64,000 nt of DNA from Leptospira kobayashii (GTDB lineage Bacteria; Spirochaetota; Leptospiria; Leptospirales; Leptospiraceae): contig NZ_AP025028.1 in NCBI RefSeq assembly GCF_003114835.2, positions 434,001 to 498,000 of the forward strand, in the 5' to 3' direction. Positions within the stretch are counted from its first letter, which is position 1. The number at the start of each line of letters is the position of its first letter. Below the pieces are notes generated by a model. That model had not been told where the DNA came from, did not search any database, and saw nothing but the letters and a program-made list of their open reading frames with translations. This document shows, in pieces, positions 52,594 to 62,626 of this stretch. The position numbers were made by a program, and so were the translations under genes.

Positions 52594-53490
52594 ATGGATC
52601 TACTATCTGCCATTTTGGACGAGGCCGGTTGGAAAAACGATTTGCTCACTCGGGATGCGATCCACGAGTCTTGGGGATTTCAGTTTCCTTGCGAGAAGAG
52701 CGGAGGGTTTCACATCATCACGCAAGGTTCTTGTTACGCGAGATTTTTGGGAAAACAATTCGAATTGAAAAAAGGAGATATCCTTTTCATTGCAAAAGGT
52801 CTCACTCATGAATTATTGTCCGATCCCAAGGCCAAGGTAGTTGAAATACAAAGGTTCTATGAAAAGAGGGAGCACCAAACAAAGAATAGTCTCCCGGTAA
52901 CTACATTTGTTTCCGTTCGGTATGAAATTCCTGAAAAACCCCAACATCCTTTTTTTCTGGAATTGCCGGATCATATTTTGATGCGGGCCGAAGACATCGC
53001 GGCACATCATTCTCTAAACACCGCGACTACAATGATCTCCCAGGAATTGGAATCAGGTTTCGGTTCCGATTTGATTTTGCAGAGACTAACGGATATTTTG
53101 TTGTACTATGTGATCCGTCATTGGCTAACAAAAAACCCGAGTGTCAGTCCCGGATGGGTGATGGCATTTCGCGACAATCATGTGCTACTTGCATTGCAAT
53201 CCATGCACAAAAATCCTTCCGCCGATTGGACATTAGAGTCGTTGGCAAAAAACATCGGTATCTCCCGGGCAGGGCTTGCCAATAAGTTCAAAGAGGTTTT
53301 GAATATCCCTCCTATGGAATATCTGACCCGGATCAGAATGGATAAGGCGAGAGATCTTTTTATGAAAGAAGATACCAATTTGGAAGAGGTAGCATTGGCC
53401 GTAGGATATTCTTCCGCGTTTGCTTTTTCGAAAGCATACAAACGGTTATTTGGTGTCTCTCCCGCCCGGGAATGGAAAAAGACGGGCTAA
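52594..53490 (+). CDS. AraC-family regulator with N-terminal cupin
   Basis: 298 residues. N-terminal cupin-type domain (about 1-180; GGFHIITQGSCYARFLG, KKGDILFIAKGLTHEL) of the AraC/Cupin_6 group, then two HTH motifs (LESLAKNIGISRAGLANKF and VALAVGYSSAFAFSKAYKR). Its probable target is the divergent NmrA-like gene. ATG 52594 matches the usual start of this family; TTG 52567 is in frame. Confidence 0.87.
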   Translation: MDLLSAILDEAGWKNDLLTRDAIHESWGFQFPCEKSGGFHIITQGSCYARFLGKQFELKKGDILFIAKGLTHELLSDPKAKVVEIQRFYEKREHQTKNSLPVTTFVSVRYEIPEKPQHPFFLELPDHILMRAEDIAAHHSLNTATTMISQELESGFGSDLILQRLTDILLYYVIRHWLTKNPSVSPGWVMAFRDNHVLLALQSMHKNPSADWTLESLAKNIGISRAGLANKFKEVLNIPPMEYLTRIRMDKARDLFMKEDTNLEEVALAVGYSSAFAFSKAYKRLFGVSPAREWKKTG

Positions 53491-53552
53491 CCGGTCTTCT
53501 TATTTGTATTTGTGTTGTTCTTCGGGTCGGGGTCGGGTTTGGGTCGATTTGA

Positions 53553-54941
53553 CTAAAACTTTAAACCTGCTTGCAAGCTGGCATATCTGTGTACCGGGCT
53601 GATATCGGTAGAAGGAATATAATCCAAAGTAGCAATTTCCGCTGCCAGCTGTATAAACCAATCAGGCCTTTGTAAAGCAAGGCCCAAAGTCAACTTCCCT
53701 TGAAAATTTCGAATGGGAACCGCATAATGTTTGCTACCTTCCGAGTTTTGCAAAAATATTTTGGAAGCAACAATCAAGTTGTTGTTCAAATTGGTTCCGT
53801 CTCCGAGTAAATACGAATATGCGAGACTACGTGCTATTCCGGAAGGCAGTTTGTCGTTCAATAAGGTTTCCAGTAGAAAATATTCTATAGTTGGGTATCT
53901 GAATTTATAATCACTGATCGGTGTTAAGTCCCTTGCAATCAATAAGGAAAGATCATTGGAAACGGGATTGCCTGCATTGAAAAGAGTATTGAAAATCAAG
54001 AATTGAAATCCAGGTTTTTCTTCGGAAAAAGTCAAAGCATCGAATATGGCATAACGATACAACGAATCTGCGCTTGTATGATGTTTCATTTTTTGAAAGG
54101 AATCTTTGCCTGCTTGCAATGTGCCGTTCCAGGATTGATAAACCGCTTCCGGTTTGATGAAAAAATAATATTCTGTATCATCTACCGGATATACGGATGT
54201 GGGATCATTGAAGGTAAACCCTCCCGAAACCGGAGACACTATTTTTCCAAAACGAAAAATCGGGCCTAAGGAAGCGGAAGTATCGAAATTCCCCCATTTA
54301 ACAGTCGTTTCCATGCCCAGTTCTTTGATCCAAAAAAATTTATAGTCAAGGTTCAGTTGATAAACGGTTCTGTTCGGAATTTGATTCTTCCAACCTTGCG
54401 GATGAGTGGCACCGATGACTTTGTGAACTTGGGATTGAAAGTATTCTCCCCCTGCGTTCGGTCCTATTTCTCCGAACCCTGTTTCAATGGTAAAAGAACT
54501 TTGTTTCCACCAATAGGTTGATATGGAACTTGCTTGCATATAACCTGCGTAAGGTCTCTCTCCGTAGGCGATGTCTTTGCGGATTGTGTTCTGAGGAGTA
54601 AAAAGTTTTTGGGTTAATGAGTATCCGTTGTATTCTTTGGAGTTGTCGGCAAAGACAGGAATCAGTTTTTTTAATCCTAAAAATATCCAGGCGGAAGGGG
54701 AATGCAAAAATTCATATTGTCCGTATTCAAGTCTGGTTCCATGAGTGTATTCCCGATCGGACAAAAGTATGACATCATTTTCAATTCCAAGTTTTAATAC
54801 TCGTTTGGCGGGATCTTGGCGAGAGCTGTCTAAAGTATTGTCTTTCGAAGTTTTCTCTTCTTCACTTTGCAAGGAAGAGAAATTTGCATGCGATAGAATA
54901 ACAATAATAGCAACAAAGAAAGCTTGTTTCGATAAAGACAT
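53553..54941 (-). CDS. LpxR-family outer-membrane lipid A deacylase-like protein
   Basis: 462 residues with signal peptide (about 1-26). Family motifs: ENDVILLSDREYTHGTRLEY (about 52-72), YGERPYAGY, and GEIGPNAGGEYFQSQVHK with PQGWKNQI. Repeated amphipathic strands and the C-terminal Phe indicate a 12-stranded-type barrel. LpxR removes the 3'-O-linked acyl chains of lipid A. Leptospira lipid A is known to carry amide-linked chains at that position, so the substrate may differ. Its length exceeds the enteric homologue by about 140 residues. Confidence 0.82.
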   Translation of the reverse strand: MSLSKQAFFVAIIVILSHANFSSLQSEEEKTSKDNTLDSSRQDPAKRVLKLGIENDVILLSDREYTHGTRLEYGQYEFLHSPSAWIFLGLKKLIPVFADNSKEYNGYSLTQKLFTPQNTIRKDIAYGERPYAGYMQASSISTYWWKQSSFTIETGFGEIGPNAGGEYFQSQVHKVIGATHPQGWKNQIPNRTVYQLNLDYKFFWIKELGMETTVKWGNFDTSASLGPIFRFGKIVSPVSGGFTFNDPTSVYPVDDTEYYFFIKPEAVYQSWNGTLQAGKDSFQKMKHHTSADSLYRYAIFDALTFSEEKPGFQFLIFNTLFNAGNPVSNDLSLLIARDLTPISDYKFRYPTIEYFLLETLLNDKLPSGIARSLAYSYLLGDGTNLNNNLIVASKIFLQNSEGSKHYAVPIRNFQGKLTLGLALQRPDWFIQLAAEIATLDYIPSTDISPVHRYASLQAGLKF

Positions 54942-55029
54942 GCAAGAATAAAGCTTAGTTTTGTTTCATTCGGCTTTGTACCTACCACTTTTCATCATTA
55001 GTTTTTCCAAACTTTAAATAAAATCGTAT

Positions 55030-56565
55030 TTAAGGAAGATCCGAAGTTTTTATAGTTTTGATTGAAAAATATCCTCTTGTTTCGTTTCCAAAAATGGGGA
55101 TCTCCTGATAAGCGACTGCTATGGCACCTAAACAAGTTTGTATCACTTGGTTTTTATAATAAAGTACAGGATAGGGTCTATTGTGTTCGTAAAAGATCCG
55201 TTGGAATTTTCCGGTATTTGCATTTATCTTCAGAGTCGCCAAAGGGTACATACCGGAAGGTTGATTGGCTTCAATCGAGCTTGAGACCAGAAATCTTTCG
55301 CCGCCAGGTTGGCTGATGGTAGTCGAATATATACTTTCCGAATTGGTCGGATACATGATTGTTGCGACTGCTCCGTCGATGACGTCTGCATTTGCGTGTC
55401 CGAAATAACTATGCCACAAAGAGTTTCCTTGCGCATCAAAACTTTCGTAAGTGAGATTTCTATTTCCTGAAGTTTGACTAGGTTCCGCAGGGGTTCCGAA
55501 AGAATCACTGGCAAGTCCCAATGAAAGAATATTGCCTTTCACATCCAAAATTTTTCTAACCCGGCTTTCTACCGAAGATACACTGCCGCTGTAAGAGACC
55601 CATTGGATTTCCTGTTGTCCGTTTGAATTTACTTTTACTTTTGCCAGAAAGTTCTTTTTATTTCCGGGAAAAGGGTGAGTCGTTACGTTCGGGGTGGACA
55701 ATAAATTTTGAGCGGTCCCTCCTAAATAAACGAAGTCTCCGCTTCGAACTGCGGATACCGCTTCTTCCGCTCCTAACCCTTGTATGTACTGTTGGGAAAT
55801 CGGTTCCCCGTTGGAAGAAAGCAAAGCATACAGGATGTCCGGATTGATCGTTTCACCGGAATGTGCGTTAGTTGGTGATGGAAACTCGGTAAGAGGGGAG
55901 TGATTGTTCCCTCCGTTCAGTCCTAAGAATAAATGAATATAGTTCTTTGTGTCCACATCGAATGCAAACGGCCAGGTGATGTCCGTGCTGTCCAGATAAG
56001 TCAGCCATTGCCTTGTACCATCCTGGCTGTACTTTGCCAACAGGAATGAATAAGGATTTCCCGACATGAGAGAAATCGAATTTGTCAAACCACTCGGAAC
56101 TGCAACTCCCCCTATAACGATTTCTCCGGAAGTTGAAACTTTAATTGTAGGTCTCGCCGAATCACTGCTTTGTGGTTTCCCCAGATAATCTATCCATGCT
56201 GCAGCCCCGGTCCTACTGGAAATTCTTACGATAAAGATATTCGAATCGATTCCGGCAACTCCCGTAAAAGGAGTTTTGGTTTCTTTGATCAGATCGTTTC
56301 CTGAAGTCAAAGGTTCGTTGGTAATCCCCGTTGCGATGATATCACCGTTAGGGAGAGTAGCGAGATCATTCAGCATGGTAAGATATCTTCCTGTTCCGAA
56401 ATTGTTTGCCCAATTTCTGCAATGAGGAGTCAGAAACTCGTTCATCAGTCCCGCTTGGAAAAACCCGGAAGACCGAGGATCTCCCTGGTTGTTCAAATTG
56501 ATTTTGCAACCAGCCAGTCCGAGAATCTGGAGAAACATGAATGATAGATAGAAGATAAATTTCAT
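55030..56565 (-). CDS. Large lipoprotein with propeller-like repeats
   Basis: 511 residues. Lipobox LAGC (Cys about 20). The mature protein shows repeated blade-like segments (LATLPNGDIIATGITNEP, IKVSTSGEIVIGGV, LLAKYSQDGTRQWLTYLD, SFDAQGNSLWHSYFG), resembling the SBBP/beta-propeller lipoproteins frequent in Leptospira. Surface or periplasmic location likely; no enzymatic motif seen. Confidence 0.75.
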   Translation of the reverse strand: MKFIFYLSFMFLQILGLAGCKINLNNQGDPRSSGFFQAGLMNEFLTPHCRNWANNFGTGRYLTMLNDLATLPNGDIIATGITNEPLTSGNDLIKETKTPFTGVAGIDSNIFIVRISSRTGAAAWIDYLGKPQSSDSARPTIKVSTSGEIVIGGVAVPSGLTNSISLMSGNPYSFLLAKYSQDGTRQWLTYLDSTDITWPFAFDVDTKNYIHLFLGLNGGNNHSPLTEFPSPTNAHSGETINPDILYALLSSNGEPISQQYIQGLGAEEAVSAVRSGDFVYLGGTAQNLLSTPNVTTHPFPGNKKNFLAKVKVNSNGQQEIQWVSYSGSVSSVESRVRKILDVKGNILSLGLASDSFGTPAEPSQTSGNRNLTYESFDAQGNSLWHSYFGHANADVIDGAVATIMYPTNSESIYSTTISQPGGERFLVSSSIEANQPSGMYPLATLKINANTGKFQRIFYEHNRPYPVLYYKNQVIQTCLGAIAVAYQEIPIFGNETRGYFSIKTIKTSDLP

Positions 56566-56785
56566 AGTGGTTATCGCTTTTTTAGCAAAACTGAATTTCT
56601 AAAAACGGTACCCGAATCTATAAAAATAACAATTCAATTTGAATGAATTGCTGATCTGTAAAAATATCCTTCTTTTTGTTTAAATTCGTATCCATTATGA
56701 TGAACATAGTATCCGTGATAGCGGAAATGGATTGTCAGATTCCCCGCTTGTGGTAGAACTTTAATGCAGGCGAGAGGTATTTCCC
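56566..56785. other. Intergenic upstream of a small gene
   Basis: AT-rich 220-bp gap between divergent genes. TTGTCA near 56732 with a weak -10 18 bp on could serve the small gene at 56786. No RNA gene seen. Confidence 0.3.
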
Positions 56786-56914
56786 ATGTCATTACAAGAT
56801 GAGATCAGCGAAATTTACCAGGAAGTTTTGGAAGCGAATGAAGATATGAGGGTTGCTTTGGAAAGATGGAAGAACTTTGATTTTTCCGAAGAAGAGGATT
56901 TGCTTTATAAATAA
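56786..56914 (+). CDS. Small acidic protein, 42 residues
   Basis: ATG 56786 is preceded by GAGAGG about 8 nt upstream and runs 42 codons to TAA. The product is acidic and helical, with SLQDEISEIYQEVLEAN and an EEED cluster near the C-terminus. Composition and ribosome-binding site look like a real gene, and the codon use matches the neighbours. No family recognised. Confidence 0.55.
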   Translation: MSLQDEISEIYQEVLEANEDMRVALERWKNFDFSEEEDLLYK

Positions 56915-56964
56915 AATTTCCTTCGGTCATTAGACTTTCCCGTGTTTGATTTTCAAATACCAGT

Positions 56965-58395
56965 TTACTTCCGTTTGGCGATCGCTCTTTTGTAAACGGT
57001 TTCGTATTCCCCCATTCTGTTTTTCCAGCTCCAGTCTTGTTTCATTATGTTTTCTCTGACTTCATAAAATTTGATTTTGTCTTTGTACAAAGTTTCCGCC
57101 CGTTCCAATGCATATCCCAAAGAAGAAGGGTCGTTCGGTTCGAATACGATTCCCGTATAGTATTTGTTTTGCGAAGATTCTACAACGGTATCTTTCAATC
57201 CGCCAACTCTGGATACGATCGGAATCGTTCCGTAAGCATGGCTGTAAAGTTGGTTTAGTCCGCAAGGTTCGAATAAGGAAGGCATTAGAAAAAAATCGGA
57301 CGCTGCTTCGATTTTGCGGGCAAGCTCTTCGCTATAACCTTTATAAAAATAGATACGATCTTGTTCCGTATGGGAAAGATGGAAGAGGGGATTTTCCAAA
57401 TCCTTTTCTCCCGCACCCTGGAAGATATAATAATGCGATAAATGTTTTCTCTCTTGGAAACTCTGTAAAAACACGGAATAACCTTTTTGATAAGTAAGCC
57501 TTCCTATGATTCCCACAAGAGACCGGTCCGGATCGATCAATGGACGGCCGATTTCTTTATAGAGTTCGATTTTGTTTTTTAACTTTCCTTCTTTGTTTGT
57601 ATTCCTATCGAACCTTTCAAAGATACGGATATCATTCGACGGATTCCATTCTTCCGGATCGATTCCATTGATGATCCCCGTATAGTCTTCGCTTCTCCGG
57701 CGAAGTGCTTCTGCGAGCCCGAATCCGTTCGCATCCAATAAAGTTTCTTCCCTGTATCCGGGACTTACGGTTGTTATCTGGTCTGCGGAAAGTAACCCTG
57801 CTTTCAGATAATTTGTTTTTCCTTCGTGCAAAAGAAATTCGGGATGAAGTAAAAAAGGCGCTTCTTTCAAAAATCCAGTCATCCAAAGAGGATGATCTCC
57901 CTGGTAGGCAAGGTTGTGGATGGTGAATACGGACGGTTTTCCTTCGGGAGAATATTTTTGCAAAACAGGGGCCATCGCAGTGTGCCAATCGTGAGCATGG
58001 AAAACATCCGCATCCAGGACCTGGCTTAGGTAAAAAGCGGCATAAGAATAAACGGCAAACCGGAAATGTTCGTCGCTATTTCCGTAGATGGTTTCCAGAT
58101 CCCGAAACAGAGGAGAATCGAAAAAATAGAGTTTGAGTCTTCCTTTCTCCGCTTCCCGGAAGCAGGAATCCTTCAAAATCTCAAGAACAACGTTTGTTTT
58201 TTCGGGAAAAGGGGGCAGGATCGGGATAGTCTTTCCTGTGAAATCAGGCTTTTCCTTCAGACCACGGATCTGAGGCAAAGTCACGGAAACTTGATGGTTT
58301 TGTGACTGTTCTTTGGACAAAGAAGCGAGCATGTCCGAAAGACCCCCCATCTTTATGTAGGGAAAATATTCCGCCGTAGCGTGAAGAATCTTCAT
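56965..58395 (-). CDS. glgA: Glycogen synthase (ADP-glucose type)
   Basis: 476 residues, normal length for GlgA (GT5). N-terminal ATAEYFPYIKMGGLSDML carries the substrate loop, with Met in place of the more usual Val/Thr in K-x-GGL. Later motifs: DADVFHAHDWHTAMAPV, FTIHNLAYQGDHP, IGRLTYQKGY and SLFEPCGLNQLYSHAYGTIP with the catalytic Glu. It extends alpha-1,4-glucan from ADP-glucose. No other glg gene is adjacent. Confidence 0.93.
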   Translation of the reverse strand: MKILHATAEYFPYIKMGGLSDMLASLSKEQSQNHQVSVTLPQIRGLKEKPDFTGKTIPILPPFPEKTNVVLEILKDSCFREAEKGRLKLYFFDSPLFRDLETIYGNSDEHFRFAVYSYAAFYLSQVLDADVFHAHDWHTAMAPVLQKYSPEGKPSVFTIHNLAYQGDHPLWMTGFLKEAPFLLHPEFLLHEGKTNYLKAGLLSADQITTVSPGYREETLLDANGFGLAEALRRRSEDYTGIINGIDPEEWNPSNDIRIFERFDRNTNKEGKLKNKIELYKEIGRPLIDPDRSLVGIIGRLTYQKGYSVFLQSFQERKHLSHYYIFQGAGEKDLENPLFHLSHTEQDRIYFYKGYSEELARKIEAASDFFLMPSLFEPCGLNQLYSHAYGTIPIVSRVGGLKDTVVESSQNKYYTGIVFEPNDPSSLGYALERAETLYKDKIKFYEVRENIMKQDWSWKNRMGEYETVYKRAIAKRK

Positions 58396-58465
58396 ATTCT
58401 GTTATTGACACCGACTCGCAAAATGGGAAGCTAGAAAAACACGATTTGAAATCTAGGAGAAATCC

Positions 58466-60061
58466 ATGTCAGTATCCACTAACTTACGCGGCCTTGCAGA
58501 GCTCGGCCTGAAACCATCTGAAGTCTTCCATAACCTATCTTACGACGAAATTTACCAGCACGAAATCAACAACAAAGAAGGCGTAGTTTCTGACAACGGT
58601 ACAGTGATGGTGGATACCGGGATTTTTACGGGACGTTCTCCTAAAGACAAATACTTTGTAGATGAACCTTCTTCCAATGGAAACATTTGGTGGGGACCTG
58701 TAAATACAAAGGTTTCCGAAGCTATCTTTAACGAACTTTATACGGAAGTTGTAAAGTTTTTGGACAACAAAAAACTTTATGTCTTTGACGGTCATGCAGG
58801 AACCAACACGGACACTCGCATCTCTCTTCGCGTAGTAACGGAAAGAGCTTGGCAACATCATTTTTGCACAAACATGTTTCTTCGTCCTACAAAAGACGAA
58901 TTGGCAAATCTACTTCCCGAATTTACAATCATCAATGCTTCCGGTTACAAAAACACAAAGTACAAAGAGCACGGTTTGAACTCGGATGTATTCGTAATCT
59001 TCCACCTTGCTAAAAAGATCTGTATCATCGGTGGAACGGAATACGGTGGAGAGATGAAAAAAGGTATCTTCTCCGTAATGAACTATTACCTTCCTCTCAA
59101 AGGCGTTTTGACTATGCACTGTTCTGCGAACGTAGGTGCTGCGGGAGATTCCGCTTTGTTTTTCGGTTTATCAGGAACAGGAAAGACAACTCTTTCCACA
59201 GACCCGAACCGCAAACTCATCGGCGATGACGAACACGGTTGGGATGACAACGGTATCTTCAACATCGAAGGTGGCTGTTATGCGAAGACGATCAATCTCG
59301 ATCCTAAAACTGAGCCTGAGATTTATGCGGCGATCCGAAGAGATGCACTTCTTGAGAACGTAGTATTCGATGCTACTACCAAAAAAGTGGATTATTCTTC
59401 TGCGGCAAAAACGGAAAACACCCGTGTATCTTATCCTATCTTCCACATTGAAAACACTCAACCGGGATCCAAGGCAGGTCACCCGAACACTGTGATCTTC
59501 TTAACTTATGATGCTTACGGAGTTCTTCCTGCGGTTTCCAAACTATCTATTGAACAAGCGATGTATCATTTCTTGTCCGGATATACTGCAAAGGTAGCGG
59601 GAACGGAACGTGGTGTGAAAGAGCCGCAAGCAACTTTCTCAGCATGTTTCGGTCAGGCTTTCATGACCCTTCACCCGACTTTCTATGCAAAGTTACTCGG
59701 TGAAAAAATGAAAAAGCATAATGTAAATGCTTACCTGATCAACACAGGACTCGTAGGTGGAAAGTATGGTGTGGGAAAACGTATGAACCTTCCTGCAACC
59801 CGCCAGATCATCAATGAAATTCTAAACGGTAACATTGAAAAATCAGAGTTCGAAAAACACCCTGTATTCCAAGTTTCTTTCCCTAAAACAGTGACCGGAG
59901 TGGATTCTCAAATCCTCAACCCGCGCAATGCTTGGGCGGACAAAGCGGACTATGATAAAACTGCGGGAGATCTTGCGAAACAATTTGTAGAAAACTACAA
60001 AAAGTATTTAACAGGTGGTTCGAAAGAGTTCGACTTCAGTGCTTTCGGTCCAGTCGCTTAA
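58466..60061 (+). CDS. pckA: Phosphoenolpyruvate carboxykinase (ATP)
   Basis: 531 residues. P-loop [11 protein letters not shown] (about 236-246), metal/substrate motif [20 protein letters not shown], and [10 protein letters not shown] near the N-terminus define the ATP-dependent class. It makes PEP from oxaloacetate for gluconeogenesis, needed in an organism living on fatty acids or C2 compounds, which fits the ethanolamine genes. TAGGAG is 6-7 nt before the ATG. A good terminator follows. Confidence 0.96.
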   Translation: MSVSTNLRGLAELGLKPSEVFHNLSYDEIYQHEINNKEGVVSDNGTVMVDTGIFTGRSPKDKYFVDEPSSNGNIWWGPVNTKVSEAIFNELYTEVVKFLDNKKLYVFDGHAGTNTDTRISLRVVTERAWQHHFCTNMFLRPTKDELANLLPEFTIINASGYKNTKYKEHGLNSDVFVIFHLAKKICIIGGTEYGGEMKKGIFSVMNYYLPLKGVLTMHCSANVGAAGDSALFFGLSGTGKTTLSTDPNRKLIGDDEHGWDDNGIFNIEGGCYAKTINLDPKTEPEIYAAIRRDALLENVVFDATTKKVDYSSAAKTENTRVSYPIFHIENTQPGSKAGHPNTVIFLTYDAYGVLPAVSKLSIEQAMYHFLSGYTAKVAGTERGVKEPQATFSACFGQAFMTLHPTFYAKLLGEKMKKHNVNAYLINTGLVGGKYGVGKRMNLPATRQIINEILNGNIEKSEFEKHPVFQVSFPKTVTGVDSQILNPRNAWADKADYDKTAGDLAKQFVENYKKYLTGGSKEFDFSAFGPVA

Positions 60062-60104
60062 TTTAGATTAAACGACAAAGATTCCGGTACTACCGAAGTG
60101 AAGA

Positions 60105-60132
60105 CCCGCATCTAAACAATGCGGGTTTTTTA
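60105..60132 (+). terminator. Rho-independent terminator of pckA
   Basis: Stem CCCGCAT / ATGCGGG (60105-60125) followed by six Ts, 44 bp after the pckA stop codon. Confidence 0.9.
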
Positions 60133-60175
60133 TATTTTGACTCATCTCTATTTTTTAACTGATATCGTTTCCAAT

Positions 60176-60562
60176 TTACTTTTTTTGTGCCTCGATGCTC
60201 GCCCCAACCGTGGTTGCGATAAAGATCATGGTTAAGTAGCGAAGCCCGATTTGCACAAAATAATCTCCCAGCGACATCTTGGACATCGGGATCAAAATCA
60301 AAAAATCAAGAACGATATTTTCTACAAACCAAAGGATTCCGGTTCCTGTAAATGTGATCAGTGCCGACTCCGGTTTCAATTTTGCCAAACGATAGAGCAG
60401 GTAACAGCCGGTTAAACTTCCAACAAGGATCATCGTTGTTTTGAATAAAAAAAGATCTCCTTGTAGTTTGCCTTCGGGAGAATAAAAACCGAAGGAAACA
60501 AAAAAAGGCACGATCCAAAGGACCACACCGAAAATCGAAATTCGCAATAGATGTTTTTTCAT
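60176..60562 (-). CDS. Small membrane protein of unknown function
   Basis: 128 residues, four hydrophobic segments (about 7-26, 40-58, 70-90, 100-122). No family recognised. ATG 60562 has GGGGAG upstream and gives a natural membrane start; the frame is open to 60625 but begins with an unlikely Cys/His-rich stretch. Confidence 0.65.
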   Translation of the reverse strand: MKKHLLRISIFGVVLWIVPFFVSFGFYSPEGKLQGDLFLFKTTMILVGSLTGCYLLYRLAKLKPESALITFTGTGILWFVENIVLDFLILIPMSKMSLGDYFVQIGLRYLTMIFIATTVGASIEAQKK

Positions 60563-60922
60563 CGTTCGATGCTCCCCGCTCCTGTGCGCGTAACCTCCAT
60601 GTGTGCACTCGCTTCGGCAGTCCATGGCTTCGCCACCGCAAGAAGCATCTCCCTTGCTCCGAAGAGAGATGGAACTTTATCTATACATTGTACATTTTGC
60701 ATCTTACTATTCCTATTATTCTAATTGTAAGTTTATATTTCCCGATTCTTTCTTTGTAAACAAATAATTGGGGATTTTTTGCCGTTTTAGCGAACAAAAA
60801 GCCGAATTTCACTACATCACCTGGTTTTTGTTACATGGTATCTTTACATTTCCATAAATCTTTACTCGACCGATTTTTGTTCTTTCTGTTCGATGAACTA
60901 ACCAATCCGTCAGAGGTACCAC
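60563..60922. other. Intergenic region between divergent genes
   Basis: 360 bp. The left 100 bp are GC-richer with short imperfect palindromes; the rest is AT-rich and should hold the promoter of the ethanolamine permease gene. No gene, riboswitch or RNA could be supported. Direct partial repeats of TTTACA/TTACA (about 60833-60873) are seen, without a clear -10. Confidence 0.4.
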
Positions 60923-62263
60923 TTGAATCATCCGGAACAATCGCAATCAAAAGAAAATTCAGGTCTTCATAAAACCTTAGGTCCGATTCATCTTTGGGGA
61001 ATTGCAGTGGGGCTTGTGATCTCGGGAGATTATTTCGGATGGAACCTGGGTTGGTCAGTCGCAGGATTTTGGGAATTTGCGCTCGCAGTATTTATCATCG
61101 CGGTCTTTTATATTTGTTTTGCACTTTGTTTTACCGAACTTGCGGCATCCATTCCTCATTCGGGCGGACCTTTCGCATACTCTCATTTGGCATTGGGTAA
61201 GATAGGAGGGTTTATCAGCGGGTTTTTGGTTTTGGCCGAATTCATTCTGGCGCCTCCCGCCATTGCATCTGCGTTAGGTGGTTATTTTCATTTTCTATTT
61301 CCTGTCATTCCCGATCTATATGCGTCTTTCGGTTTTTTCGGAATTTTGGTGATCATCAATCTGTTGGGAGTCAAACAGACCGCGAGATTCGAATTGTTTG
61401 TTACAATCACTGCGATTTGCGGATTGTTGCTTTATCTGGGAGCGATCCTTCCTTATTTTTCATTTCAATCGTTTGCGAAACTTCCCGCATTCGCCGAGTT
61501 TTCCTTATCTTCTTTTTTTCAATCCATTCCTTTTGCGATCTGGTTCTTTCTGGCCGTGGAAGGTGTCGCCATGGCGGCCGAAGAAGTCAAAGATCCCAAA
61601 AAAGACATTCCAAAAGGTTATGCCGCGGGAATCGGGACTCTCATCTTTCTTGCTTCTTCCATTTTTATAGGAACGGCAGGTGTGGTTCCTACGAAAGAAG
61701 TGGCCGGCTTGGATTATCCTTTGTCATTCGTATTGACAAAGTTATATGGAACTGATTCTTATATTGCGAAGATATTTACGTTTATCGGACTTTTCGGACT
61801 GATCGCTTCTCTTTTCGGAATCATATTGGGCTCCTCCCGATTGGTCTATGCTTTGTCCAAAGAAAAGTTTTTGCCCGGTTTCCTTGGAAAATTAAATCAC
61901 AAAACCCATGTTCCCGTCAATGCAGTGTTTGTCGGTGCCGCCATAGGGTTTTTGGCGCTTTGTGTGGGCAAAACTTCGGAGTTGATCACAGCGAGCGCTC
62001 TCGGAGCCTGCGGGATGTATGTGGTGAGTATGATTTCTTTTTTCGTTTTGAGAAAAAAAGAACCGAATCGTTCGAGACCTTATGTAGCGCCATTCTATCC
62101 TGTTTTGGCAATGATCGCTTTGGTTTTGGGTTTAGTAGCTTTGGTTTCTGTAATTTACAGTAATCCTTTTGTCGCTTTACTTTTGTTTGTTGGGTTTGCT
62201 GTGTCGACTGTGGGGTTTATGTTGTGGGGTAGAAGGGGAGAGCGGAAGCAAGTTCATACATGA
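60923..62263 (+). CDS. Ethanolamine permease (APC family)
   Basis: 446 residues, 12 membrane segments. The N-terminal signature LGPIHLWGIAVGLVISGDYF, then ELAASIPHSGGPFAYSHLAL and MAAEEVKDPKKDIPKGYAAG, closely match the proton-coupled ethanolamine permeases. It brings ethanolamine to the EutBC lyase encoded at 33120-35286, 26 kb away. TTG start with AGAGG 6 nt upstream. Another amine or amino acid cannot be excluded. Confidence 0.85.
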   Translation: MNHPEQSQSKENSGLHKTLGPIHLWGIAVGLVISGDYFGWNLGWSVAGFWEFALAVFIIAVFYICFALCFTELAASIPHSGGPFAYSHLALGKIGGFISGFLVLAEFILAPPAIASALGGYFHFLFPVIPDLYASFGFFGILVIINLLGVKQTARFELFVTITAICGLLLYLGAILPYFSFQSFAKLPAFAEFSLSSFFQSIPFAIWFFLAVEGVAMAAEEVKDPKKDIPKGYAAGIGTLIFLASSIFIGTAGVVPTKEVAGLDYPLSFVLTKLYGTDSYIAKIFTFIGLFGLIASLFGIILGSSRLVYALSKEKFLPGFLGKLNHKTHVPVNAVFVGAAIGFLALCVGKTSELITASALGACGMYVVSMISFFVLRKKEPNRSRPYVAPFYPVLAMIALVLGLVALVSVIYSNPFVALLLFVGFAVSTVGFMLWGRRGERKQVHT

Positions 62264-62333
62264 CAGTAATAAAAAACTCCAATTAGGAATAATGGTAATT
62301 GACACCACTATCTTGAGGCACCAGTATTGACTT

Positions 62334-62615
62334 GTGATTAAATCCTTCAAAGATAAGGACACTGAAGCTATTTGGAATGGGTCTATTTCGAAGAAATTTC
62401 CTAAAGATATTCAGAGAACTGCTAGAAGGAAACTGATTCATATTGATAGTGCAAAAAATTTGGAAGATCTAAAAATCCCTCCGGGAAACAGATTACATCA
62501 ACTTAGTAATGACCGTATTGGTCAGCATTCTATCAGCATTAACATGAAATACAGAATATGTTTCACCTGGAACAATGGGTCTGTAGAAAATGTTGAAATT
62601 GTAGATTATCATTAA
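62334..62615 (+). CDS. higB: HigB/RelE-type toxin of a type II toxin-antitoxin pair
   Basis: 93 residues, the usual length of HigB mRNA interferases. Motifs IKSFKDKDTEAIWNG, IHIDSAKNLEDLKIPPGNRL and MKYRICFTWNNGSVENVEIV are typical. GTG start at 62334 with TTGACA 30 bp upstream and a -10-like CAGTAT only 6 bp before it, so the message may be leaderless. Antitoxin gene follows at 11 bp. Confidence 0.88.
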   Translation: MIKSFKDKDTEAIWNGSISKKFPKDIQRTARRKLIHIDSAKNLEDLKIPPGNRLHQLSNDRIGQHSISINMKYRICFTWNNGSVENVEIVDYH

Positions 62616-62626
62616 GGAGTTTTGGT

